Source: Candidatus Segatella intestinihominis
Lineage (GTDB): Bacteria; Bacteroidota; Bacteroidia; Bacteroidales; Bacteroidaceae
Direction: 5' to 3'
Assembly: GCA_900548535.1 (NCBI GenBank)
Contig: URLG01000009.1
Span: forward strand, 1 to 51,172
Length of the DNA: 51,172 nt
A model generated the notes under the pieces. That model was not told where the DNA came from. It searched no databases and saw nothing but the letters and a program-made list of their open reading frames with translations. The position numbers and the translations under genes are program-made. Shown piece after piece: positions 34,867-43,748 of the stretch; the stretch's first letter is position 1, and every line of letters starts with the position of its first letter.

Positions 34867-36301
34867 AAATCTTCCGAGAACGCACATTTCCGTCGGTCAA
34901 CACCTCTTTTTTGATATAAATGCCTCGAGTTGGTTTGTCCACCTTCTGTCCTTGCATATTATAATAATAGGTGTATTTTACGTTGGCTTGGCTTTCGATT
35001 TGTTTCAAGCCCGTGCCCGTTTGTTTCAGATACCATTCCTTGTACCATTTGAAGCAAGCTTCGCCGCAAGCCTCGTCCACTCCCTTGAACGCAGGCTCCA
35101 CCACCTTGGTCTTGAGATAAGTGTCGATGTCGAAATAGAGTCCTGAGCCTTGAAGCGTCATGCTGGTGTTGCCCAACTTATCGTGGATATACTTCCAGCC
35201 CTCGCCGAAGCCAGATGTCTTAGCGGTGCCCCAGGTGCCATAGTTGCTCTCCACCCAGTTGCCCTGCTCGTCCTTGTGGCCTGAGCCTGGCTTGTATGGG
35301 CTCCAGTCTATCTCGGTCACGATGATAGGATTGGTCTTTGCCACTGGCACAGCATCCAGGAATGCATTGTAGAATTTCTCCTTGTTGGTATTGTCATTGT
35401 TGCCCGAGCCTGAGCTATACCAGCCTGGATAGCAGTGAACGGCATAACCCAGATTGTTTTGCGAGTCTACTATCGGATGCTTTGCATAGTCACGATAGTT
35501 CTGCTGCCAAGTGGTGCCCGGCACCCAGATGATTCCTTTGAATCCATCGCGGCGAATCTTGGTCACGATAGGCTGGAAGAATTCCTTCATGGCACCATTG
35601 TCGCTTCTGCCATTCCACGTGATGGAGATTGGCTCGTTGGCTAGCTCGATGGAAATCTGTCCGGAATGTTCCTGGATATATGGATCGGAAGCAAACTCAT
35701 GCCATATATTGAGAAGATAATACAGATAGCACTTCTTCTTGGTGGCGGCATTGTTATATTCCTCTACCGTGAGCTTTGGAGGGCAAACCCCAGGAGGGCG
35801 AACCACTACATAAAGTCCATGAGCCAAAGCCTGCTTGATGAGCGGAATATAGAGTGACTGGAGATACTTCTTATAATAAGGTAAGTAAAACTTGGTGATA
35901 TTTGCCTCGCCAGTAGTCTCGGCACCATTATTTTCATAATAGCTCATATAGCCAGAGTTCAGACTCTCGGTACCATTGGTCCAGCATGGGTCCATGTGCA
36001 GACGGAACACATCACAGTAAGCACCCTGGGAATGATCGGTGATGGCAGTAAAGATCTTCTCGAAATAATTGAGACAAGGCTTCACGTCGGCATCCGTATA
36101 GTCTGGCTTCCAATTTCCCCAACGATTGCCGTTGAAGTATCTGTTGGGCGTGTCCATCACACCATGCAAGACAATGGTCTTGCCGTTGGCATCCACGAGA
36201 TTCTTGCCCTCCACATGCAGGGCAGGCAGGTCGTCAGCTGCAAAGCCAGCGAGCGACATCATCGCCATCGCAAGGCTCAGTAATAGTTTCTTCTTTTTCA
36301 T
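34853..36301 (-). CDS. GH5 endo-glycanase, first gene of the xus locus
   Basis: 482 aa with signal peptide (MKKKKLLLSLAMAMMSLAGFA). A GH5 barrel fills about residues 28-415 with the acid/base Glu223 in ELANEP and the nucleophile Glu330 in IVTEIDW; VVVRPPGVCP lies on strand 4. The subfamily cannot be fixed by eye. Genomic context favours xylanase or arabinoxylanase activity, although many GH5 enzymes act on glucans or mannans. The C-terminus contains YYYNMQGQK and PTRGIYIKKE, a variant of the module seen on three other exported proteins here. A long leader (about 365 bases) separates it from its operator promoter. Confidence 0.85.
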   Translation of the reverse strand: MKKKKLLLSLAMAMMSLAGFAADDLPALHVEGKNLVDANGKTIVLHGVMDTPNRYFNGNRWGNWKPDYTDADVKPCLNYFEKIFTAITDHSQGAYCDVFRLHMDPCWTNGTESLNSGYMSYYENNGAETTGEANITKFYLPYYKKYLQSLYIPLIKQALAHGLYVVVRPPGVCPPKLTVEEYNNAATKKKCYLYYLLNIWHEFASDPYIQEHSGQISIELANEPISITWNGRSDNGAMKEFFQPIVTKIRRDGFKGIIWVPGTTWQQNYRDYAKHPIVDSQNNLGYAVHCYPGWYSSGSGNNDNTNKEKFYNAFLDAVPVAKTNPIIVTEIDWSPYKPGSGHKDEQGNWVESNYGTWGTAKTSGFGEGWKYIHDKLGNTSMTLQGSGLYFDIDTYLKTKVVEPAFKGVDEACGEACFKWYKEWYLKQTGTGLKQIESQANVKYTYYYNMQGQKVDKPTRGIYIKKEVLTDGNVRSRKICYTE

Positions 36302-36665
36302 TGTTTATTCTATGTTAAGTTTTATCATTGTTCATACTTTCTAAGAGAAAAGAGAGAATGGCGCGTTTCACAACGCACCATTCTTGAAAACCAATTAATC
36401 ATGATTCTTTATGTAAAAACCATAATGCTTTCAATTTCTTTTCCTTTGCGTCCATCCCTTTCGAATACAATCCCTAGACCTAAAGAAAAAACTAACCCCC
36501 ACCTAGAAAACCTTAATAAACCTAAATTAACTAAAAACCTATGTTGCTAAATCTTTTTTCTAGCGAAACTCAAAATAAACCTATTTAAACCTTAAGCTTA
36601 TAATTAACAACTATTCTAACCGAAATTCAATATCTTAAAAATGTCATCATTAACGATCTATTTTC
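36302..36665 (-). promoter_or_regulatory. Long 5' leader of the GH5-xus transcript
   Basis: No gene is seen on either strand. The 360-base leader contains one clear hairpin (36357-36382) and several AAACCTA/TAGGTTT words (36510-36595), giving possible alternative pairings. Other regulon leaders here are 23-80 bases, so this one stands out and may carry post-transcriptional control. Confidence 0.5.
36357..36382 (-). other. Structured hairpin in the GH5-xus leader
   Basis: AATGG / CCATT outer stem, a C-A mismatch, GCGT / ACGC inner stem, loop TTCACA on the plus strand. It has the same core as 21532-21561 with a different but still paired outer stem. Confidence 0.6.
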
Positions 36666-36671
36666 TGGGTG

Positions 36672-36767
36672 CAAAGTTACAGGTTTTATTTTATATATAC
36701 TTTGTGTAGAGTAACAGATACTTTGTATCACGTTACCTGATGTAACAAAAACTTTGTGTCATGTAAC
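36672..36767 (-). promoter_or_regulatory. Xylan-regulon promoter and multi-unit operator of the GH5-xus operon
   Basis: -7 box TAACTTTG at 36672-36679, 20 bases, then three units ending ACAAAG with promoter-proximal ends at 36700, 36721 and 36752: GTTACTCTACACAAAG, GTAACGTGATACAAAG and GTTACATGACACAAAG. An extra half site (GTTACATCA) lies at 36738-36746. It has the most units of the six sites, in keeping with the main operon. Confidence 0.78.
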
Positions 36768-36782
36768 ATTTCTATCAGAAAA

Positions 36783-36855
36783 GTTAGAAATCTAACGTTT
36801 AAGTTCGTTTTTTCTCCAAAACGCTTGAATATTCCAAGAAAAAATTGTATTTTTG
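36783..36855 (+). promoter_or_regulatory. HTCS promoter with a GTTAGA-AA-TCTAAC palindrome
   Basis: -7 box TATTTTTG at 36848-36855 with a TTG at 36825-36827 about 20 bases upstream, the Bacteroidota spacing. A perfect 6-bp inverted repeat lies at 36783-36796. No xylan operator unit is placed for this promoter, so the sensor is probably made constitutively. Confidence 0.55.
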
Positions 36856-36905
36856 CAAACTGAATAAACGATGCGAATCTTCGCACATGATCTTAATACA
36901 AAAGA

Positions 36906-39900
36906 ATGATAAAACTAAAAACAATGAAAATAGCAAGGATTGCTAAGAGCCAATTAATCGTGAAGAGCTACATCATGGCATGTCTCCTCACTCTCTTCTC
37001 TGCCCTCACTGCCTGGGGACAGAGCGGCAAACTGTTCAATACGGACAACAAGCTATCGAGCAATCTCGTGACGCAGGTGTACCAAGATACCAACGGATTT
37101 ATCTGGATTACCACCCGCAACGGCATCAATGTATACGATGGCTACAACTTCACTGTGATCAAGAAGAATGCGGATGACAAGACGGGACTGAACACCAACT
37201 ACGTCAACTGCATCAACCAAGACCGAGGGGGCCACCTCTTGCTGGGCACCAACAAGGGACTGCTCTGCTTCGACGGGCAGCACTTCACCAACGTCATCCT
37301 GTCCAAGGCTGACGGCAAACCTGCCGTTACCTACGTGACACATATATTTAAAAGGAAAAATGGCGAAGTCATCGTGGGAACATCTGGCTTCGGACTCTTC
37401 GTGATGAAAGACGAGGAGCACACCTGCCGTGCCCTGACGCAATATATCGGAAAACTGCAATACATCCTCAAGACCACGGAAGATGCCAAGGGCAACCTCT
37501 GGGTGATCACCGAGAACAAACTGCTCTACAAGATAGACAAGAACGGCAAACTGACAGGCAACATCCCTGGCACACAGGGACTGAGAGTGGAAGACCTGCA
37601 GATGGACCCGCGCACGGGCCGGCTCTATCTAGCCACCCAAAGCCAGGGCATCTACGAGATGGCGCTGGGCAGCACCGTGTTCACCCGCATCCCGGGCATA
37701 GACCTGAGCCAGGTGGACAATCTCTTCATCGCCAAGGACGGAAAACTATTCATCGGCAGCGATGGCGATGGCGTGGCGGTATACAATCCGCTGACCCACC
37801 AGCTAGCCATCAACCCATTCTTCAGCGCACAGATCAATCTGCATAAGAGCAAGGTACAGAACGTGATAGAAGATGCGCAGGGCAACATCTGGTTCAGCAT
37901 GTTGCAGAAGGGCGTATTCATGCAGCCACAGACCAGCTACGACTTCGGCTACATGGGATTCCGCCTGGGCAATCGCAACATCATAGGCGACAACTGCGTG
38001 AACAGCCTCTTCCTGGACCAGGAGCACAACCTCTGGGTGGGCACTGACAAGAACGGACTCTACAAGCTCAGCGCCGACGGACAGCAGATGCGTGGCCACT
38101 ACATGGAGGGCAGCACCATCCTTGCCATCTGTCAAGACCTGAAGGGCAGACTGTGGTTGGGCACATATACCGAGGGAATGGGCTTTATCGACGCCTCGGG
38201 CGCTTACCACCGTGTGGACATCCCTGCCATGGGAACCGCTGGCGTATTCGACATAAAATGCGACAGGCAGGGCAATCTCTGGCTAGCCACCATGGGCGCC
38301 GGACTCATCTGCATCCCGCCTCAGGGAGCGCCTATTATATATAAGATGAAAGACAGTGCCGACCAGAACAATCATATCAATAGCATTCCGAACGATTACA
38401 TCGCCAAGCTGGCTTTTAATAAGGACCAGAGCCGCATCTACATAGCCACATCCATCGGACTGGCATGCCTGGACCTGAAGAATCAGAGCTGGCTATCAGC
38501 CTTTGGCGGCACCAACTTGATCAATAAGGACCACTTCTCACACTGCGTATTCGTGGACAGCAAGAACCGCATCTGGTATGGCACGGAGGAGGGGCTGTAC
38601 TGCTACAAGCCGCAGGACATGGCTCACCCTAAGCACTACACCACCGCCGATGGACTGAGCGACAACAGTATAGCCAGCATCACCGAAGACTGCAAGGGCA
38701 AAATATGGCTGGGCACGGGAAGCGGACTGAACAAGCTGAACCTGGAGAAGGGAGATGTGAGCAAATTTTATGTGGAGAATGGCATCCAGAGCAATGAATT
38801 CTCCGATGGAGCTATCTACACTACTACCGACAAGCGCTATATATTTATCGGTGGAACCGGTGGATTCAACTTCTTTGACGCCACCCATGTGAAGCAGCAC
38901 CCATGGACCGCCGAGGTAAGAGTAACAGGACTTCTTCTGGGCGATGAGCATGTGGTGCCAGGCATGGAATCGGGCATCTACACCATCACCGAGAAGGGCG
39001 TGTATGAGGCAGACCAGTTTGACTTGGCTCACGATGACAACAGTTTCACCCTGCAGCTGAGCACACTGACCTATAGCAACGTGGAGCAAATCGTATACTT
39101 CTACAGCATCAATGGCGAGGAATGGCGCAGCGTGCAGCCAGGCCTCAACGAGATATCCTTCTCACATCTGCCAGCGGGCACTTACCACTTCCGCATCAAG
39201 GCGGCATGCAATCAGTATGAGACACCCGTCAAGGAGTTTACCATCACCATCCACCCAGCCTGGTATGCCAGCATCTGGGCTCGATTGGTTTATCTGCTAG
39301 CCTTCATCGGTCTCTGCGTGCTCTATATGCAGCACCGCAAGCGCAAGGAGGAAGACCGCCTCTTGCTCCAGAAGCACATCCACGCCGAGGAGATGGGCGA
39401 GGCTAAGATCAAGTTCTTCATGAACATCAGCCACGAGATCCGCACGCCATTGACGCTCATCCTCACCCCTCTGCTCTCCCTCATCAAGGAGGACAAGGAC
39501 CCTCACCGACAGAGCATCTACGACATCATGCACAAGAACTCGGAGCGCATCCTGCACCTCATCAACCAGATGATGGACCTCCGCAAGATAGACAAGGGAC
39601 AGATGGTGATGCGCATGAGCCAGACCGACATGGTGGGATTTATGAAGGATGAGTACGAACTGTTCCATCAGCAGGCTTTGACCAAGAACATCGACTTCCA
39701 GTTTGTACACGACACTGACCAACTGGACGTATGGATAGACCGCAACAACTTTGACAAGGTGCTGATGAATGTGCTCTCCAACGCCTTCAAGTTTACCCCG
39801 GCTGGCGGCAAGGTGAAAATGAGCCTGCGCCACACCGAGCACCATGCCTATATCAGCATCAAGGACAGCGGCATCGGCATACCAAAGGATAAGTTGGAGA

Positions 39901-41009
39901 CCATCTTCCAGCGATTCTACCAGAGCCCTACCAGCTCCACCGACCGCAACATAGGCACAGGCATCGGTCTGGACCTGACCCGCTCGCTCGTGGAGTTGCA
40001 CTATGGCACCATCTCTGCCCGCAACAACCAGGGCGGCGACGACCCTGACTTCCAGCAGGGCAGCGAGTTCCTGATCTCCCTGCCTATGGGCAGCGAGCAC
40101 CTAAAGCCAGAGGAGATGATAACCCTGCAAGAGGAAAAAGCACAAGAAGAGAAGACCGAGATGAACGACCTGCAGGAGGAAAAGGAAGAAGAAGAGATGG
40201 AGATGACCCGCCAGCCTGCCAGCCCAGAAGGCAGCAAGCTGAAAAGCACCATCGCCATCGTGGAAGACGACGAGGAGATACAGACCTATCTCGCCGCCCA
40301 GCTATCAGCCGACTTCAACATCCTAGCCTACCCTAACGGCAAGGTGGCGCTACAGGAAATCAGAAAGCAGCAGCCAGACCTCGTGATCAGCGACATCATG
40401 ATGCCGGAGATGGACGGAACCACCCTCTGCACCAAGCTGAAGAGCCAGGTTACGACCAATCATATACCAGTAATCCTGCTCACGGCGATGAGCCGAGAGG
40501 AAGACCAGCTGGCAGGACTGCAAACGGGTGCCGACGCCTATATCGTGAAGCCATTCAATATGGACATCCTGCGCCGCACCATCCTCAACCTGCTCTCCGT
40601 GCGCCGCACACTGCGCAATAAGTTTGAGGGCAAGGAGGAACTGCAGGGCGGCGGCAAGCCTGTAGAACTACAGACACCTGACGAGATGCTACTCGCCAAG
40701 GTAACCAACGTGGTGCAGCAGAACCTGAACGACAGCGAGCTGAGCGTAGACATGATAGCCCAGAAAGTGGGCATCAGCCGAGTACACCTGCACCGCAAGA
40801 TGAAGGAGCTGACCAATCAGACTCCACACATCTACATCCGCAACGTGCGCCTGAAGGCAGCCGCCCAGATGCTAGCCGACTCCAAGCAGAGCGTCATCGA
40901 CGTGATGTTTGCCTGCGGATTCAGCAATGCTGCCAGCTTCAGCACCATGTTTAAGAACATGTATGGCGTGGCTCCACGTGACTATATGAACGAAAAGCGC
41001 AAAAAATAA
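36906..41009 (+). CDS. Hybrid two-component system regulator of xylan use
   Basis: 1367 aa, typical HTCS. Signal/TM segment about 18-40; two seven-bladed Reg_prop propellers (about 40-690; repeats such as GNIWFSM, HNLWVGTDKNGLYKL); Y_Y_Y domain about 700-785; TM helix about 790-812 (LVYLLAFIGLCVLYM); HisKA with phospho-acceptor His843 in NISHEIRTPL; HATPase about 945-1060 (NVLSNAFKFTP); a very acidic linker about 1070-1110; receiver with Asp1163 in VISDIMMPE; AraC helix-turn-helix about 1265-1365. It should bind a xylo-oligosaccharide in the periplasm and activate the operator-bearing promoters. It is the counterpart of XynR of P. bryantii by position. Confidence 0.93.
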   Translation: MIKLKTMKIARIAKSQLIVKSYIMACLLTLFSALTAWGQSGKLFNTDNKLSSNLVTQVYQDTNGFIWITTRNGINVYDGYNFTVIKKNADDKTGLNTNYVNCINQDRGGHLLLGTNKGLLCFDGQHFTNVILSKADGKPAVTYVTHIFKRKNGEVIVGTSGFGLFVMKDEEHTCRALTQYIGKLQYILKTTEDAKGNLWVITENKLLYKIDKNGKLTGNIPGTQGLRVEDLQMDPRTGRLYLATQSQGIYEMALGSTVFTRIPGIDLSQVDNLFIAKDGKLFIGSDGDGVAVYNPLTHQLAINPFFSAQINLHKSKVQNVIEDAQGNIWFSMLQKGVFMQPQTSYDFGYMGFRLGNRNIIGDNCVNSLFLDQEHNLWVGTDKNGLYKLSADGQQMRGHYMEGSTILAICQDLKGRLWLGTYTEGMGFIDASGAYHRVDIPAMGTAGVFDIKCDRQGNLWLATMGAGLICIPPQGAPIIYKMKDSADQNNHINSIPNDYIAKLAFNKDQSRIYIATSIGLACLDLKNQSWLSAFGGTNLINKDHFSHCVFVDSKNRIWYGTEEGLYCYKPQDMAHPKHYTTADGLSDNSIASITEDCKGKIWLGTGSGLNKLNLEKGDVSKFYVENGIQSNEFSDGAIYTTTDKRYIFIGGTGGFNFFDATHVKQHPWTAEVRVTGLLLGDEHVVPGMESGIYTITEKGVYEADQFDLAHDDNSFTLQLSTLTYSNVEQIVYFYSINGEEWRSVQPGLNEISFSHLPAGTYHFRIKAACNQYETPVKEFTITIHPAWYASIWARLVYLLAFIGLCVLYMQHRKRKEEDRLLLQKHIHAEEMGEAKIKFFMNISHEIRTPLTLILTPLLSLIKEDKDPHRQSIYDIMHKNSERILHLINQMMDLRKIDKGQMVMRMSQTDMVGFMKDEYELFHQQALTKNIDFQFVHDTDQLDVWIDRNNFDKVLMNVLSNAFKFTPAGGKVKMSLRHTEHHAYISIKDSGIGIPKDKLETIFQRFYQSPTSSTDRNIGTGIGLDLTRSLVELHYGTISARNNQGGDDPDFQQGSEFLISLPMGSEHLKPEEMITLQEEKAQEEKTEMNDLQEEKEEEEMEMTRQPASPEGSKLKSTIAIVEDDEEIQTYLAAQLSADFNILAYPNGKVALQEIRKQQPDLVISDIMMPEMDGTTLCTKLKSQVTTNHIPVILLTAMSREEDQLAGLQTGADAYIVKPFNMDILRRTILNLLSVRRTLRNKFEGKEELQGGGKPVELQTPDEMLLAKVTNVVQQNLNDSELSVDMIAQKVGISRVHLHRKMKELTNQTPHIYIRNVRLKAAAQMLADSKQSVIDVMFACGFSNAASFSTMFKNMYGVAPRDYMNEKRKK

Positions 41010-41016
41010 AGTATTT

Positions 41017-41103
41017 GTTACAAATAGACACGCTTATGGTACACCACGCAAAGTATTGGTAACATCAGATGGGGGTGAGATTGGAAAAGAAATGCTAACT
41101 TTG
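41017..41103 (+). promoter_or_regulatory. Xylan-regulon promoter and operator of the GH43 gene
   Basis: -7 box TAACTTTG at 41096-41103. Units start at 41017 (GTTACAAATAGACACG), 41039 (GTACACCACGCAAAG, one base short) and 41059 (GTAACATCAGATGGGG, degenerate tail). The last GTAACA sits 37 bases before the box, against 36 in the xusA site. The array begins 7 bases after the HTCS stop. Confidence 0.7.
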
Positions 41104-41134
41104 CACCAAAAATCAAACAATAAAATTATAAACA

Positions 41135-42781
41135 ATGAAAAAGTTAGCAATCTTTTCTCTCTCACTAGCTCTCGCTGCGGGAGCTCAGGCGCAGACTGCC
41201 GAGTTCGACTACTTCAAGTATGCGGGCAATGACGCTCGCTTCAATGTAGCCATCGACAAGAGCCATCAGTACTACAACCCAGTGTTGGCGGGTTTCTACC
41301 CTGACCCTTCACTCTGTCGCGTGGGCGATACCTATTATCTCGTGAACTCATCATTCACCTTCTTCCCTGGCGTGCCTCTGAGCACCAGCAAGGACTTGGT
41401 GAACTGGCAGCCTGCTGGCCATGTGCTGGACCGCACATCCCAAGTGCCTCTCAAGAGACAGCATGTGTCGGGCGGTATCTTTGCACCAGCCATCAGCTAC
41501 AACAAGAAGAACAAGACCTTCTATATGATCACCACCAACGTGGGCGCAGGCAACTTCTTCGTGAAGACCAAGGACCCAAGCAAGGGCTGGAGCGAGCCTA
41601 TCTATCTGCCTAAGATTGATGGCATCGACCCTAGCTTCTTCTTCGATAACAATGGCAAGGGATATATCGTACACAATGGTCCAGTGGTTGGCGGCGCCGA
41701 CTATGAGGGACAGCGTGCCATCCGCCTCTTCGAGTTTGACGTGAAGGGCGATAGCATCAAGGGCGACTTCAAGCAGATTGTGCGTGGTGGTACTCACGTA
41801 GAGGCTAAGCCTATCTGGATAGAAGGTCCACACCTCTTCAAGAAGGGCAACTATTACTATCTGATGTGTGCCGAGGGCGGTACTGGCGGTTGGCATAGCG
41901 AGGTGATCCTGCGTGCCAAGAACCCAATGGGACCTTGGGAGGAAAATCCTAACAACCCTATCCTGACTCAGCGCACAGGCTTGGACCCTAACCGCAAGGA
42001 CCCTGTGTCTAGTGCCGGCCATGCCGACATCGTGGAAGATGGCAAGGGCAACTGGTGGGCTGTTTTCCTGGCTTGCCGTCCTTACGAGGAGGATATGTAC
42101 AACACGGGGCGTGATACTTATCTGCTGCCAGTGACATGGAAGAATGGTTGGCCTGAGATTCTCGCCAAGAACACTCCTATCGCTACTGTGGGCGAGAAGG
42201 CTGGACTGAAGCCAAACGGTCAGAACCTCTATTCTGGCAACTTCGAGTATACAGACAATTTTGAGAAAGTGGATGTCAACCGCTGGATGTTCCTCCGCGA
42301 CCCTGTGGATTGCTACAAGGCTGAGAATGGTAAGTTGACACTGAATCTCTTGCCTGGCAACATCTACAAGCGTGAGCCAATGTCTGCCATCTGGGCTCGT
42401 CAGCAGCACGGCACTTTCACCGCAGAGACTGCGCTCAACTTCACTCCTCGCAACGACAAGGACATCGCAGGCTTGGCACTTCTCCAGAAGGAAGACCACA
42501 ACTTCGTGCTTGGCAAGACGATGAAGAATGGCAAGTTGGTGCTTACCCTGACTCGTGCCGAGAAGAACAATGTGACCATCGCCTCTACTCCTATCAAGGA
42601 CGGAGAGCTCCGACTCAAGATAGAAGGTCATGATCGCTACTATGACTTCTACTATGCTGAGCAGGGCAGCGACTGGCAGCTCCTAGCCAAGGGTGTGGAT
42701 GCCAGCAACCTGAGCACTCAGAAGAGTGGCGGATTCATTGGTGCCGTCATCGGACTCTATGCTTCTTCTAACAAGGAATAA
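41135..42781 (+). CDS. GH43 beta-xylosidase/arabinofuranosidase
   Basis: 548 aa with signal peptide (MKKLAIFSLSLALAAGAQAQ). GH43 propeller about 45-345 with Asp57 (FYPDPS), Asp165 (GIDPS) and Glu230 (IEGPH); a C-terminal sandwich (about 365-548, DVNRWMFLRDP, SGGFIGAVIGLYAS) shapes the active site in this subgroup. It cleaves xylose or arabinose from oligosaccharides. It is monocistronic: an operator promoter in front and a strong terminator 17 bases after the stop. Confidence 0.9.
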   Translation: MKKLAIFSLSLALAAGAQAQTAEFDYFKYAGNDARFNVAIDKSHQYYNPVLAGFYPDPSLCRVGDTYYLVNSSFTFFPGVPLSTSKDLVNWQPAGHVLDRTSQVPLKRQHVSGGIFAPAISYNKKNKTFYMITTNVGAGNFFVKTKDPSKGWSEPIYLPKIDGIDPSFFFDNNGKGYIVHNGPVVGGADYEGQRAIRLFEFDVKGDSIKGDFKQIVRGGTHVEAKPIWIEGPHLFKKGNYYYLMCAEGGTGGWHSEVILRAKNPMGPWEENPNNPILTQRTGLDPNRKDPVSSAGHADIVEDGKGNWWAVFLACRPYEEDMYNTGRDTYLLPVTWKNGWPEILAKNTPIATVGEKAGLKPNGQNLYSGNFEYTDNFEKVDVNRWMFLRDPVDCYKAENGKLTLNLLPGNIYKREPMSAIWARQQHGTFTAETALNFTPRNDKDIAGLALLQKEDHNFVLGKTMKNGKLVLTLTRAEKNNVTIASTPIKDGELRLKIEGHDRYYDFYYAEQGSDWQLLAKGVDASNLSTQKSGGFIGAVIGLYASSNKE

Positions 42782-42797
42782 GATATCATTATATACT

Positions 42798-42833
42798 AAA
42801 AAAGCTCCTCAGCATTTTCTGAGGAGCTTTTTT
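42798..42833. terminator. Bidirectional terminator between GH43 and nucleotidase genes
   Basis: AAAAAAGCTCCTCAG and CTGAGGAGCTTTTTT pair perfectly over 15 bp with a 6-base loop. It has T runs on both strands and lies between convergent genes. Confidence 0.92.
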
Positions 42834-42840
42834 TATATTG

Positions 42841-42884
42841 AAATCCTTAATGACACTCATGACACATGACACTCATGACACACC
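42841..42884 (+). repeat. Solo copy of the TGACACTCATGACACA repeat
   Basis: 44 bases identical to the reverse complement of 48465-48508 and, over 39 bases, to 48625-48663. Internally repetitive (TGACACTCATGACACA twice). Probably a single terminal repeat of the small element at 48465-48663. Confidence 0.8.
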
Positions 42885-42896
42885 TTGACCTTCTCT

Positions 42897-43745
42897 TTAT
42901 TTATTCTTCACGATATCCAGCGTCATTTTCCCGACATAGATGGCGCTCTTGCCGTTCTGGTCATCGCCTACAGGCTGTCCATCCAAGTTGTTGAGATACT
43001 GCAACTGCTTGAAGTAAGTATGGCTATGGCTGCCCAATACGAGGTCGATGTAGCGAGTGGCAGGGATGAGCTCGGTATCGTCGATGCCATCGATGTCCCA
43101 GCCCAGGTGAGAGAGGCAGATGATGACATCGCATTTCTCCTTCTTCTTCAATATCTCCGCTGTCTCGTTCGCCTTCTGGATAGGGTCTTCATACTTGATG
43201 CAGCCATAGTTGGCAGTGCTCACGAGTCCCTTGAGCTCAGGGCAGATGCCGAATACGCCTATCTTCAAGCCCTGACGATGCAGGATGACGTAAGGCTTCA
43301 CGATGTCGGCGAGCTCAGTGCCCGTGAAATCATAGTTGGCGCAAACTATCGGAAACTTCGCCATCTTGAAGAGGCGCACCATATTGTCGATGCCAAAGTC
43401 AAACTCATGGTTGCCGATGGTGGCAGCGTCATACTTCATCTCGTTCATGAGTCCTACCTCCACATCGCCCTTGAAGAGCGTGTAATAAGGAGAGCCCTGC
43501 GAGAAGTCGCCGCTGTCAAAGAGCAGCAAGTCAGGGTTCTGCTTTCTCTCCTCCTTGATCATAGCCACACGGCGCAAGTATCCGCCCCTGTCTGCCATCG
43601 CCGTATCAGCTAGGTTAGGGTTCATCGGCATCACGCAAGAGTGCGTATCGTTGGTATGGAGCACCACGAGCTGCTTGTTCTTTGCCATCACTGGGATGGC
43701 AGCCATACACATTATTATATATAAGATATATTTCTTCATACTCAA
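42897..43745 (-). CDS. 5'-nucleotidase metallophosphatase domain protein
   Basis: 282 aa with signal peptide (ends PVMAKN). All calcineurin-like metal-binding blocks of UshA-type nucleotidases are present: HTNDTH, GDFSQGSP, TIGNHEFDFG, CLSHLGWD, GSHSHT. The C-terminal substrate-binding domain of UshA is absent from this protein and is encoded by the gene just upstream (3-base gap). It probably hydrolyses nucleotides or related phosphoesters in the periplasm together with that partner. Confidence 0.88.
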   Translation of the reverse strand: MSMKKYILYIIMCMAAIPVMAKNKQLVVLHTNDTHSCVMPMNPNLADTAMADRGGYLRRVAMIKEERKQNPDLLLFDSGDFSQGSPYYTLFKGDVEVGLMNEMKYDAATIGNHEFDFGIDNMVRLFKMAKFPIVCANYDFTGTELADIVKPYVILHRQGLKIGVFGICPELKGLVSTANYGCIKYEDPIQKANETAEILKKKEKCDVIICLSHLGWDIDGIDDTELIPATRYIDLVLGSHSHTYFKQLQYLNNLDGQPVGDDQNGKSAIYVGKMTLDIVKNK

Positions 43746-43748
43746 AAC

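Noticed and set aside
36783..36796. HTCS binding site for autoregulation
   Set aside because: The palindrome GTTAGA-AA-TCTAAC does not match the GTTACA/CGCAAAG units, so no link to the regulon is claimed.
41351..42631. A 426-codon open frame on the minus strand
   Set aside because: It is antisense to the GH43 at 41135-42781 and shows no recognisable protein features.
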